From NCBI GenBank assembly GCA_900766005.1, contig CAAFTU010000054.1, positions 1 through 64,000 on the forward strand: 64,000 bases of DNA, read 5' to 3'. Of the stretch, positions 1 to 7,470 are shown piece by piece. The translations under genes and the position numbers were made by a program. Origin of the DNA: an uncultured Bacteroides sp. (lineage in GTDB: Bacteria > Bacteroidota > Bacteroidia > Bacteroidales > Bacteroidaceae). Position 1 is the first letter of the stretch. The number at the start of each line of letters is the position of its first letter. A model generated the notes under the pieces. It saw nothing but the letters and a program-made list of their open reading frames with translations, was not told the DNA's origin and did not search any database.

Positions 1-219
1 GAAAACTTGGCTTTCTTGAAGATTCGCAATATCCAGTTGGGTTACACGTTGCCCTCTAAGTGGACAAAGAAAATTTCATTGGAACGTTTGCGTTTCTATG
101 GTAGCTTGGAAAACTTCTTCACCTTTACTTCTTTCCGTGGATTCGATCCGGAAATGGGAGGCTCTGTAGCTTATCCGGCTATGAAGAATGTAGTATTTGG
201 TATTAATCTTAGCTTCTAA
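1..219 (+). CDS. SusC-like TonB-dependent transporter, C-terminal end (partial)
   Basis: The reading frame is open from base 1 and closes with TAA at 217-219, giving the last 72 residues of a protein whose start lies outside the window. The segment ends VVFGINLSF: alternating beta strands and a terminal phenylalanine, as in SusC outer-membrane barrels. The FDPEMGGSVAYPAMKNVVFG stretch is typical of SusC-type C-termini. A SusD gene begins 14 bases downstream, which supports the call. SusC proteins import oligosaccharides across the outer membrane using TonB energy. Which glycan is carried cannot be read from this fragment; the chondroitin-type enzymes at 37-43 kb make a glycosaminoglycan plausible. 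Confidence 0.88.
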   Translation, partial: ENLAFLKIRNIQLGYTLPSKWTKKISLERLRFYGSLENFFTFTSFRGFDPEMGGSVAYPAMKNVVFGINLSF

Positions 220-233
220 TACAGATAAAGAAT

Positions 234-1967
234 ATGATGAAAAAATATAAACTCTATATTACAATGGCAGCTTCACTCTTCTTGACAACAAGCTGCTATG
301 ATCTGGATGTGTTTCCAGAAGATAAATTGGCTGTTGAAACTTTCTTCAAGACACAGTCTCATGCCGATCAGGCGATGATGGGTGTGTACAGCCAGTTGCG
401 TAGTAACTATGCTTTTGGTCTTCAGCCGGGATTGGATTGCCTTGGTTTCGTGGGTGTAGGTTTTGATACTGGTGGCTATGGCCCTGTAGTGCAAGGTGCT
501 TATTCTGCTTCCGACGGAATTGTGTCAAACAAATTCAAACAACTTTATGAAGGTGTGACACGTGCCAACATTGTACTGCAAAATGTAGATAAATGTGCCA
601 TGAGCGACGAGTTGAAGGAACAGTACAAAGGTGAAGCTCGTTTCTTGCGTGCATTGTACTACTTCACTTTGACCGACTTCTTCGGCGGTGTGCCTTATTA
701 CGATGAATCGACTATTGTTGCGCAGGAATTTATGAATATGAAAAAGCCTCGCAGCAGTGTGGATGAAGTGCGTGGCTATGTGCTTGCGGACTTGACATAT
801 GCTGAAGAAAAACTTCCTACTGAATGGAATAAGGAAAACAAGGGACGTGCAACAAAGGCTGCTGCTCAGGCTTTGAAAGGCAAAGTGTTATTGTACAACA
901 AGAAGTATGCAGAGGCTAAAGACTGTTTTACAGCGCTGATTACCAATACTGCTCGTTATGGTAAGATGGAATTGTATCCCGATTACGGAGGCTTGTTCCA
1001 ACCGGGCGGTGATGAAAGCAGCGAGTATATCTTTGCTATTCAGAACATCGGTGGTGTAGGTCAGGACTTTGGTATGCCTTTGGCATTCTATTTGGGTAAC
1101 CGTGCTACTTTCGGTTCTTGCTGGAACAACTGTATGGCTTCCAATCGTTTGGTCGACAGCTATGAATGTAAGGACGGTAAGAAGTTTGATTGGGAAACGC
1201 TTTGTCCGGGTTATACAACTGACTTGAAAAAGAGACAAGCATTCCTGTATGCAACTCTGAAGGGCGGTAAACTTGATAAGCGTCCGGCAAACGTACAGAA
1301 GTTGTGGGATATGTATGAAAATCGTGACCCCCGTATGAAAGCTTCTATTATTCTTCCTTATACTAAGTATAATGGTTGGTTTAAGAATCAGCCGCATGAA
1401 GTGGAATTTGCCTTGCTGGCAAGTCAGGCTCAAGCTCAAGTTAAAAACGGTCTGATTCAAACAGCTAAAAATGCACAATGTTATCTGTGGAGAAAATTTG
1501 TGCCGGAAGCCAATATGGATGGTGCTATTACCAACCGTGAACATACACCGATCAACTTCCCGTTGATCCGTTTGGCAGACGTTTACCTGATGTTGGCTGA
1601 ATGTTGGAATGAGCTTCCTAATGGTCAAACTAAAGCTGTGGAATACATCAATAAAGTGCGTGATCGTGAGAGCGTGAAGATGCCACATATCAATAATGGT
1701 GATGAATGGATGAAGGCTACTACAAAAGAAGAAGTATTTGCTCGTATCCGTCACGAACGTCAGGTGGAACTGGCAGCCGAAGGCTGGAGTTTCAGTGATA
1801 TGAGACGTTGGGGCTTGCTGGAAGAAGTGGCTGGTGATTGCCATTTCATTGACGGAAAGAAATTTGTAACACGTGTGATTGCAAAGAAAGATTATCTGTG
1901 GCCGATTCCGCAAGATGAAATGTATATGAACCCGAACTTGAAGGGTGACCAAAATCCGGGTTGGTAA
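234..1967 (+). CDS. SusD-like surface glycan-binding lipoprotein
   Basis: 577 residues, the usual SusD length. The N-terminus is a lipoprotein signal with lipobox LTTSC (Cys at about residue 21), so the mature protein should be lipid-anchored. An alpha-helical TPR-like core follows (EARFLRALYYFTLTDFFGGVPYY, AAAQALKGKVLLYNKKYAEAKDCF), and the C-terminus carries ERQVELAAEGWSFSDMRRWG and ends QNPGW, both hallmarks of the family. SusD caps the SusC barrel and captures glycan. There are two adjacent ATG codons at 234 and 237 and either could be used. The gene is co-directional with the SusC fragment at 14 bases and is followed by a strong hairpin, so susCD ends its own transcript here. Confidence 0.95.
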   Translation: MMKKYKLYITMAASLFLTTSCYDLDVFPEDKLAVETFFKTQSHADQAMMGVYSQLRSNYAFGLQPGLDCLGFVGVGFDTGGYGPVVQGAYSASDGIVSNKFKQLYEGVTRANIVLQNVDKCAMSDELKEQYKGEARFLRALYYFTLTDFFGGVPYYDESTIVAQEFMNMKKPRSSVDEVRGYVLADLTYAEEKLPTEWNKENKGRATKAAAQALKGKVLLYNKKYAEAKDCFTALITNTARYGKMELYPDYGGLFQPGGDESSEYIFAIQNIGGVGQDFGMPLAFYLGNRATFGSCWNNCMASNRLVDSYECKDGKKFDWETLCPGYTTDLKKRQAFLYATLKGGKLDKRPANVQKLWDMYENRDPRMKASIILPYTKYNGWFKNQPHEVEFALLASQAQAQVKNGLIQTAKNAQCYLWRKFVPEANMDGAITNREHTPINFPLIRLADVYLMLAECWNELPNGQTKAVEYINKVRDRESVKMPHINNGDEWMKATTKEEVFARIRHERQVELAAEGWSFSDMRRWGLLEEVAGDCHFIDGKKFVTRVIAKKDYLWPIPQDEMYMNPNLKGDQNPGW

Positions 1968-2010
1968 ATAGGTGCTGACCTAAGGTAAAATCATAAATTT
2001 AGGGTAATTG

Positions 2011-2062
2011 TCGCGCTCCCTTGCTTGAATGTAAATTCTGCAAGGTGAGCGCGATTTTTTTT
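2011..2062 (+). terminator. Rho-independent terminator after susD; left copy of a 47-bp repeat
   Basis: TCGCGCTCCCTTGC pairs with GCAAGGTGAGCGCGA (one bulged A), giving a roughly 14-bp stem followed by an eight-T run at 2055-2062. It sits 43 bases after the susD stop. Bases 2011-2057 match 28559-28605 at 42 of 47 positions by hand alignment, in the same orientation. Confidence 0.85.
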
Positions 2063-2140
2063 GATTTAGATTGGCTAAATCTGAAACATTTTTTTTATCT
2101 TGCAAAAGTCTTTTGGGGTATTCACATAATAATCTACAAT

Positions 2141-3409
2141 ATGTATGAACCATTTGTTTCTGTCATCATGCCTGTTCATAACGAAGAAGCCTATGTACAG
2201 GATGCTATTTCTAGTATTTTGGGACAATCTTTTATAGATTTAGAACTAATAGTAATCAATGATGCTTCTACCGATCGAAGCGAAGTGTTGATTCAATCTT
2301 TTGATGACCCTCGACTTGTCTATGTTAGTAATCCTGTTCATACAGGAAATTATTCTTGTCGGAATCAAGGTGTGAAACTGGCGAGAGGTAAGTACTTGGC
2401 GGTGATGGATGCAGATGATGTTGCTTGCTCAAACCGATTGGAAAAGCAGTACCATTATTTGGAAGGGCATCCGGAAGTGGTAGCAGTAGGTTCCGATTGT
2501 GTTGAAATTCCTCGACAACTACCAAAGACACTTCCACATGCTTATGATGAAATATTGTTGGGTTTATTGACTGACAATACTTTTGTTCATTCTTCGTTAA
2601 TGTGTAGGATGAAGATATTTAATATATTGGGTGGTTATAATGAAGAATATTATTATTCAGCGGATTATGATTTAGCGTGCAGACTGGCATTAGTTGGTCC
2701 CGTAGTGAATCTATCTGATTCATTAATTTATTATCGTTGGCATCCGGAACAAATATCGCAAAAGCATTTTACGGAACAAGTCGGTTTCGCAGAGAAAATC
2801 CGTAAAAAATATTACTTAAATTTTATCAACCATTTCAAGATTAGTACACAGGAGGAAGTTAGTTGGCCAGATGTAGCTGTTACTCGGATGGGACGGATTA
2901 TTGCTTTTTATACATACGCGCGGTATTCTGGTAGACTAGGTGTTTTGCGGTTTGCTGATAGAGAACTGGAGAAACTTCTTTCTTCCTTATCTGAGCATGC
3001 TCCTTGTCGGTTGGATAATGGTTTGTTAGGTGTGGCTTGCGGCATTGTTTATCTATTGCGAAATGCTTTCGTTGAAGGAGATGAGAACGAAGTATTGGAA
3101 AACATCGATGAAGTATTTGTTAAGCAGTTGTATCAACATTCGAATGCAGATGATATTGACCGATACGGATGGCTCTATTATTTCCGGTTGCGCTTTTCCT
3201 CTGATTCATTGCTACAGGAGGAGAAAATCTATACTGTATTCCGGCAGTCTCTTACCTATCTACTCAACTGTCTAATACGCAGTATTCAAAAAGGTCTTCG
3301 ACTGAACAGGCAGGAATTGAACGAAATCAATTGGTTTCACAGACAGAAGTATTGCTTGGATATTACTAGTAAATTGCTTGGATACAGCCGGAGGGAAAAC
3401 CATAATTAA
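2141..3409 (+). CDS. GT2 glycosyltransferase fused to a LanC-like domain
   Basis: 422 residues from ATG 2141; the frame opens earlier, at 2021, but that lies inside the terminator hairpin. Residues 5-230 are a GT2 nucleotide-sugar transferase: VSVIMPVHNEE at the start, VINDAST, and MDADD as the metal-binding DxD. From about residue 240 the protein resembles the separate LanC-like protein at 8622-9329. GRIIAFYTYARYSG parallels GKIGVAICLYEYAQYT, and NGLLGVACGIVYLLRNAFVE parallels SGLCGIGWGIGYSIGHGYIS, followed in both by DEVLExID. The LanC zinc ligands (Cys-Cys-His) are not evident, so a lanthionine cyclase activity is unlikely. Location within the peptide island suggests a role in glycosylating the peptide, the LanC-like part perhaps holding the substrate (inference). 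Confidence 0.85.
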   Translation: MYEPFVSVIMPVHNEEAYVQDAISSILGQSFIDLELIVINDASTDRSEVLIQSFDDPRLVYVSNPVHTGNYSCRNQGVKLARGKYLAVMDADDVACSNRLEKQYHYLEGHPEVVAVGSDCVEIPRQLPKTLPHAYDEILLGLLTDNTFVHSSLMCRMKIFNILGGYNEEYYYSADYDLACRLALVGPVVNLSDSLIYYRWHPEQISQKHFTEQVGFAEKIRKKYYLNFINHFKISTQEEVSWPDVAVTRMGRIIAFYTYARYSGRLGVLRFADRELEKLLSSLSEHAPCRLDNGLLGVACGIVYLLRNAFVEGDENEVLENIDEVFVKQLYQHSNADDIDRYGWLYYFRLRFSSDSLLQEEKIYTVFRQSLTYLLNCLIRSIQKGLRLNRQELNEINWFHRQKYCLDITSKLLGYSRRENHN

Positions 3410-3421
3410 AATTTTGAAGTT

Positions 3422-4000
3422 ATGACAGAACAAGAATTAAATTTCTTAAGCGGAGAAATGTTGCGTGCAAGAACCTATTTAGAGTTTGGATCCGGAAACA
3501 GTACTATAATGGCAGCTTCTTTACCACACTTACGGAAAATAACAGTGGTAGAATCGGATGATACATTCTTTCAAGCAAATGTCGGAGCGGACGAAAATGT
3601 GCGTAGAGCAATAGAATCGGAGCGTTTGGATTATCATTATATTAACGTGGGAGAAACTGGGGCTTGGGGCTATCCGATAACCACAGAAAGGATGGATTTC
3701 TGGCCGAGCTATTCTTCGGCAGTCTTCCATAGAAAATCGGACTATGATTTGATCTTAGTGGATGGACGTTTTCGGGTGGCATGCATTTTACAGGCTTGCC
3801 TGAAGTGTGGAAATCGTTCTTATATTTTGGTTCACGATTTCTTCAATCGCCCCACCTATTTTGTCGTGCTACCTTTTTTGAATCTTTTGGATAGGGTGGA
3901 TACCTTCGCATTGTTCAAGCCCGATATCCGTCAAGTAAAGCGATATCGTTCGTTGATAAAACTTTATATTGATATTTATCAGTATCATCCTGAGGTGTGA
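3422..4000 (+). CDS. class I SAM methyltransferase-like protein
   Basis: 192 residues, 12 bases after the GT2-LanC gene and therefore probably co-transcribed with it. LEFGSGNSTIMAA matches motif I of Rossmann-fold methyltransferases. VVESDD fits the acidic residue after strand 2, and YDLILVDGRFR fits motif post-I/II, where the strand-4 aspartate lies. The protein is short, with no extra domain, signal peptide or membrane segment. Its partner gene and place at the edge of the peptide island suggest methylation or another sugar or peptide tailoring step, but the substrate cannot be told. A degenerate, non-catalytic fold relative is also possible. Confidence 0.7.
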   Translation: MTEQELNFLSGEMLRARTYLEFGSGNSTIMAASLPHLRKITVVESDDTFFQANVGADENVRRAIESERLDYHYINVGETGAWGYPITTERMDFWPSYSSAVFHRKSDYDLILVDGRFRVACILQACLKCGNRSYILVHDFFNRPTYFVVLPFLNLLDRVDTFALFKPDIRQVKRYRSLIKLYIDIYQYHPEV

Positions 4001-4040
4001 CTTTACTGCCTTTTTATGTGTGTTTTAGCTGTTATGGAGT

Positions 4041-4065
4041 AAAAGCGGGAAATCATCCCGCTTTT
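4041..4065. terminator. bidirectional terminator between methyltransferase and precursor 1
   Basis: AAAAGCGGGA and TCCCGCTTTT form a perfect 10-bp inverted repeat around AATCA, with A and T tracts on both sides. It can stop the plus-strand methyltransferase transcript and the minus-strand precursor transcript. A sister hairpin follows precursor 2 at 5728-5757. Confidence 0.8.
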
Positions 4066-4092
4066 ACTTCTTAATTTTTCACAAGAGCACTG

Positions 4093-4290
4093 CTAACTGA
4101 AAGCACCGTTTCCATAGCCAGGCTCTGAACTGCTATTATTAGCGTTGCTGTCATTTCCGCTGTCAACTGTATCTCCGCTCCCACATCCGCAAATGCAGCA
4201 GTTTACGCCACCCAATAGTTGGTTTAGTTCTCGTTTCTCCATTTCCTTTTTGGAAATTTGGGAAAGACTGATTTTTTTTAGTTTTTTCAT
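4093..4290 (-). CDS. double-glycine RiPP precursor peptide 1 (GG-Bacteroidales type)
   Basis: 65 residues. The leader starts MKKLKKISLSQISKKE and ends NQLLGG at residues 27-28, a double-glycine cleavage site as used by C39 peptidase ABC exporters. The predicted 37-residue core starts VNCCICGCG (four cysteines within six residues), continues rich in Ser, Asn, Asp and Gly, and ends GYGNGAFS. This matches, from memory, the natural-product precursor family TIGR04149. It lies 29 bases after its propeller gene and before a terminator. The leader is identical in all 28 residues to that of precursor 2, whereas the core differs at 10 of 37. The likely maturase is the radical SAM protein at 10574-11983, and the likely exporter is at 25154-27367. 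Confidence 0.88.
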   Translation of the reverse strand: MKKLKKISLSQISKKEMEKRELNQLLGGVNCCICGCGSGDTVDSGNDSNANNSSSEPGYGNGAFS

Positions 4291-4319
4291 GGCTTCTAAA
4301 TTTTCTGTTAAACACTATG

Positions 4320-5618
4320 TTAATGAACTCGTTTTTTCCATTTTCCCAATATCACATAGCTGTTGTCATCCGGTGAAATCTTGACTTTCCAGTTGTTTAG
4401 AAATTTACGGTCGGCATCAGAAATTTCCGGACTTTTCAGACGTTCTTCTATCAAGGCAATCAAATCGCCAGGGTCCATACAGGCGGCATATCCGTATTCT
4501 GTCCATGTCCACCACTGGTCTTCCAGTGCAATGCCGCCCAGATAATCGTTCTTTATTTCGTAAAAAGCTCCCTTCAAAGTATGTTTGTCAACAATAATCC
4601 GCTTTGCTATCATGACGGTGAATTTATGCATATATTTCGGGTTGTTGTTGGGTCCCCAGATATATGTGTAAAAATATTCTCCGTAGTCGCGGTAGTCATG
4701 AATGGGTATTTCCTCGCCAAAGTTTGCTGTAAATTTGGGAGATAACTTGTTTCCATCCGGTAAATAGGTGTACAGTGAATCTGCTATGTCCGAATTAATG
4801 CGAAATAGGGAGAATATATAATGATCTGTTCTCTTTTCACAAAATCTGACGCCATTTCCGTAGCCTCCGGATAAAGCTAACTGAGAAGCACTGTTCTCAT
4901 GGATTATATTTCCTTCCATATCCTGTATCCATATCGGTGGAGAAGTTTTTTCTCCTTTGTAAAAATTTTCGGCTAGAGACAATTGAATAACGGTAATCCG
5001 ATGCTTGTCATAATCCACATGTATTTGTCCTATATGCACCAAATACGGCAACGGAATGCTTCCGATATACTGGCCCTGAAGGTTGTAAACAAGGATTTGT
5101 TTCGTTCTTGTAGGAAGCAGGTAAACACGGTTGTGCGCTTCATCAATCTGATGGCTATATATAAGTTTGTATTCACCGGGGCCTTGTCCGGTGTTACCGA
5201 TGGGCGCTACAAATTTTCCCTGTCGTGTAAACACTCGAAAAGGGGAGTGGCTTACATTTATTCCTATGTATTTTTTTGTAATTTCCAGCGGCCATGCAAA
5301 TCCTATCAATGCTTTTTCGTTGCTGTTGTCCAGTTTGATGACCTCCAGACTGTCAACCAACATGCTGATCGGTATTTGTACAGTTTGTTTTACGGCTGAA
5401 AAATCACAAGATACTACTGTATCATTTCCTACCACCGTTCGGGTGGCAATCACATTGCACCTATCTGTCCATTGTGTACTGCCATCGTCGCTTTCGCTTC
5501 CGCATGAAGTCATTAGGAGGGACAGAAGTGTGAATGTCCATGCGGCCGATTTACGTATGAATTTGCTCAGTGTGTCACTACGGTTCGTCCGTTGTGCTAT
5601 GGTGGAATTCTTTTTCAT
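4320..5618 (-). CDS. 6-bladed beta-propeller lipoprotein, copy 1
   Basis: 432 residues if started at MKKNST (5618); MPMKKN two codons earlier (5624) is equally possible because both copies conserve it. A long basic N-region leads into a hydrophobic stretch and lipobox LMTSC (Cys39), predicting a lipid-anchored exported protein. IGNTGQGPGEYKLI and repeated strand-turn units (NRVYLLPTRTKQILVYNLQG, GQYIGSIPLPYLVHIGQ) are typical of the Bacteroidales 6-bladed propeller/BF3164-like lipoproteins. The stop is 29 bases before precursor 1, so the two are co-transcribed. One propeller per precursor suggests a paired job such as binding, immunity or surface retention of the peptide (inference). No catalytic residues are recognisable. 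Confidence 0.82.
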   Translation of the reverse strand: MKKNSTIAQRTNRSDTLSKFIRKSAAWTFTLLSLLMTSCGSESDDGSTQWTDRCNVIATRTVVGNDTVVSCDFSAVKQTVQIPISMLVDSLEVIKLDNSNEKALIGFAWPLEITKKYIGINVSHSPFRVFTRQGKFVAPIGNTGQGPGEYKLIYSHQIDEAHNRVYLLPTRTKQILVYNLQGQYIGSIPLPYLVHIGQIHVDYDKHRITVIQLSLAENFYKGEKTSPPIWIQDMEGNIIHENSASQLALSGGYGNGVRFCEKRTDHYIFSLFRINSDIADSLYTYLPDGNKLSPKFTANFGEEIPIHDYRDYGEYFYTYIWGPNNNPKYMHKFTVMIAKRIIVDKHTLKGAFYEIKNDYLGGIALEDQWWTWTEYGYAACMDPGDLIALIEERLKSPEISDADRKFLNNWKVKISPDDNSYVILGKWKKRVH

Positions 5619-5727
5619 AGGCATTGATTTTGCTGTAAGATACAAAAAAAACAATAAAAAACAATTTATGCATAACGAAAATTAAGATATTTCATTGTGT
5701 TTTGATGCCTATTCAGTAAATGTAAAT

Positions 5728-5757
5728 AAAAAAAGCGGGAAATTTCCCGCTTTTTTT
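5728..5757. terminator. terminator after precursor 2
   Basis: AAAAGCGGGAAA and TTTCCCGCTTTT are perfectly complementary and flanked by an A run and a T run. The hairpin is duplicated from the one at 4041-4065. It lies between precursor 2 and the upstream end of propeller copy 1, so copy 1 probably needs its own promoter or read-through. Confidence 0.8.
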
Positions 5758-5781
5758 ATTTACATTTACACATGAACACGG

Positions 5782-5979
5782 CTAACTGAAAGCACCGGTG
5801 CCATATCCAGGATTTGAACTGTCATTGTCAGTGTAGCTGTCATTTCCGTTGTCAGCTGCATCTCCGTTTCCACATCCGCATATGCAGCAGTTTACTCCAC
5901 CCAATAGTTGGTTTAGTTCTCGCTTCTCCATTTCCTTTTTGGAAATTTGGGAGAGACTGATTTTTTTTAGTTTTTTCAT
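5782..5979 (-). CDS. double-glycine RiPP precursor peptide 2 (GG-Bacteroidales type)
   Basis: 65 residues from MKKLKKISL at 5979; the frame is open to 6030, but the upstream part overlaps the propeller stop and has no counterpart in copy 1. The 28-residue leader is identical to that of precursor 1, ending in GG. The core starts VNCCICGCG and ends GYGTGAFS, with a different polar middle (AADNGNDSYTDNDSSN). Comparing codons by eye between the copies gives 3 synonymous and 0 amino-acid changes in the leader, against 4 synonymous and 10 amino-acid changes in the core. This suggests that the leader is constrained by the shared machinery while the core is free or pushed to vary. The gene is 29 bases after propeller copy 2. 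Confidence 0.88.
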   Translation of the reverse strand: MKKLKKISLSQISKKEMEKRELNQLLGGVNCCICGCGNGDAADNGNDSYTDNDSSNPGYGTGAFS

Positions 5980-6008
5980 GGCTTCTAATTTTTCTGTTAA
6001 ACAATATG

Positions 6009-7316
6009 TTAATGAACTCGCTTTTTCCATTTTCCCAATATCACATAGCTGTTGTCATCCGGTGAAATCTTGTCCTTCCAGTTGTTTAGAAATTTGCGGT
6101 CGGCATCAGAAATCTCCGGACTTTTCAGTCGTTCTTCTATCAAGGCAATCAAATCGCCAGGGTCCATGCATGCGGCATATCCGTGTTTAGTCCATGTCCA
6201 CCACTGGTCTTCCAATGCAATTCCGCCCAGATAGTCGTTCTTTATTTCGTAAAAAGCTCCCTTCAAAGTATGTTTGTCAACAATGATTCGTTTTGCTATC
6301 ATAACGGTGAATTTATGCATATATTTAGGGTTGTTGTTGGGCCCCCAGATATATGTGTAAAAATATTCTCCGTAGTCACGGTAGTCATGAATGGGTATTT
6401 CCTCGCCAAAGTTTGCTGTAAATTTCGGAGATAGTTTGTTGCTATCTGGTAAATAGGTGTACAGTGAATCTGCTACACCTATACCCCAACACATGCGAAA
6501 TAGGGAGAATATATAATGATCTGTTCTATTTTCACAAAATCTGATTCCATTTCCGTAGCCTCCTCCAGACAGTGACAATTGGGGAGCTCTGTTTTCATGG
6601 ATTATATTTCCTTCCATATCCTGTATCCATATCGGTGGTGAAGGTGTTCTACCTTTGTAAAAATTTTTAGTTAGAGACAATTGAATAATGGTAACCAGCT
6701 GCTTGTCATAATCCACATGTATTTGTCCTAGATGTACCAAATATGGTAACGGAATATTTCCGATGTAATGGCCCTGAAGGTTGTAAACAAGGATTTGTTT
6801 TGTTCTTGTAGGAAGCAGGTACACACGGTTGTGCGCTTCATCAATCTGATGACTATGAATTAGTTTGTATTCACCTGGCCCTTGTCCGGTGTTTCCGATG
6901 GGTGCTACAAATTTTCCCTGTCGTGTAAACACTCGAAAAGGGGAGTGGCTTACATTTATTCCTATGTAGTTCTCTGTAATTTCCAGCGGCCATGCAAATC
7001 CTATCAATGCTTTCTCGTTGCTGTTGTCCAGTTTGATGACCTCCAGACTGTCAACCAACATGCTGATTGGTATTTGTACAGTTTGTTTTACGGCCGAAAA
7101 ATCACACGATACTATAGTATCCTTTCCTGCTACCGTTCGGGTAGCAACAATATTGCATCTGTCTATCCATTTTGTACAATCATTATTGCTTCCGCTTTCG
7201 CACGCAACCATTAGGGAAGACAGGAGTGCAAATGTCCATGTGGCAGATTTACGCATGAATTTGCTCAGTGTGTCACTACGGTTCGTCCGTTGTGCTATGG
7301 TGGAATTCTTTTTCAT
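6009..7316 (-). CDS. 6-bladed beta-propeller lipoprotein, copy 2
   Basis: 435 residues from MKKNST (7316; alternative MPMKKN at 7322). The frame continues upstream to 7442, but that stretch shows no signal-peptide character. Lipobox LMVAC places the lipidated cysteine at 39, as in copy 1. It shares nearly all of its sequence with copy 1, including IGNTGQGPGEYKLI and the C-terminal DDNSYVILGKWKKRVH. It differs most where copy 2 reads SLFRMCWGIGVADSLY and copy 1 reads SLFRINSDIADSLY, and in an added GG before YGNGIRFCE. A 154-base gap separates it from the upstream glycosyltransferase, so it may be the end of the maturase operon or have its own promoter; no clear TAnnTTTG box was found in the gap. 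Confidence 0.82.
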   Translation of the reverse strand: MKKNSTIAQRTNRSDTLSKFMRKSATWTFALLSSLMVACESGSNNDCTKWIDRCNIVATRTVAGKDTIVSCDFSAVKQTVQIPISMLVDSLEVIKLDNSNEKALIGFAWPLEITENYIGINVSHSPFRVFTRQGKFVAPIGNTGQGPGEYKLIHSHQIDEAHNRVYLLPTRTKQILVYNLQGHYIGNIPLPYLVHLGQIHVDYDKQLVTIIQLSLTKNFYKGRTPSPPIWIQDMEGNIIHENRAPQLSLSGGGYGNGIRFCENRTDHYIFSLFRMCWGIGVADSLYTYLPDSNKLSPKFTANFGEEIPIHDYRDYGEYFYTYIWGPNNNPKYMHKFTVMIAKRIIVDKHTLKGAFYEIKNDYLGGIALEDQWWTWTKHGYAACMDPGDLIALIEERLKSPEISDADRKFLNNWKDKISPDDNSYVILGKWKKRVH

Positions 7317-7470
7317 AGGCATTAAATTTTCTGTAATGTATAAAAACAATAAAAGTGCATATTGTTGTCTGTATTTTTCCTTATTAATAAATTTAAGATG
7401 TAATTTTGGTGGATGTCTGTTTGGGGTGAGGAAGTCAATCATCTGGCATGAATTTCTTTATTAAATTAGA

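Larger units (their letters stand above)
4041..7353. repeat. tandem duplication of a propeller-precursor-terminator unit
   Basis: Bases of about 4041-5660 and 5728-7353 are two head-to-tail copies of the same unit, read on the minus strand as propeller lipoprotein, precursor peptide, hairpin. Intergenic spacing is identical (29 bases between propeller stop and precursor start in both). Most of the propeller coding region is nearly identical. Divergence is concentrated in the precursor core and in a short propeller stretch around 4780-4900 / 6460-6600, where the second copy has extra codons. Confidence 0.9.

Noticed and set aside
2021..2140. Longer N-terminus of the GT2-LanC protein (TTG start at 2021)
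   Set aside because: The extra 40 codons lie in the susD terminator hairpin and show no protein family resemblance; ATG 2141 begins the GT2 domain properly.
4145..4384. Plus-strand small gene opposite precursor 1 (and its twin at 5849-6190)
   Set aside because: The frames exist only because the precursor leader is duplicated and lacks stops on the other strand; composition (Phe/Ser-rich) looks like an antisense shadow.
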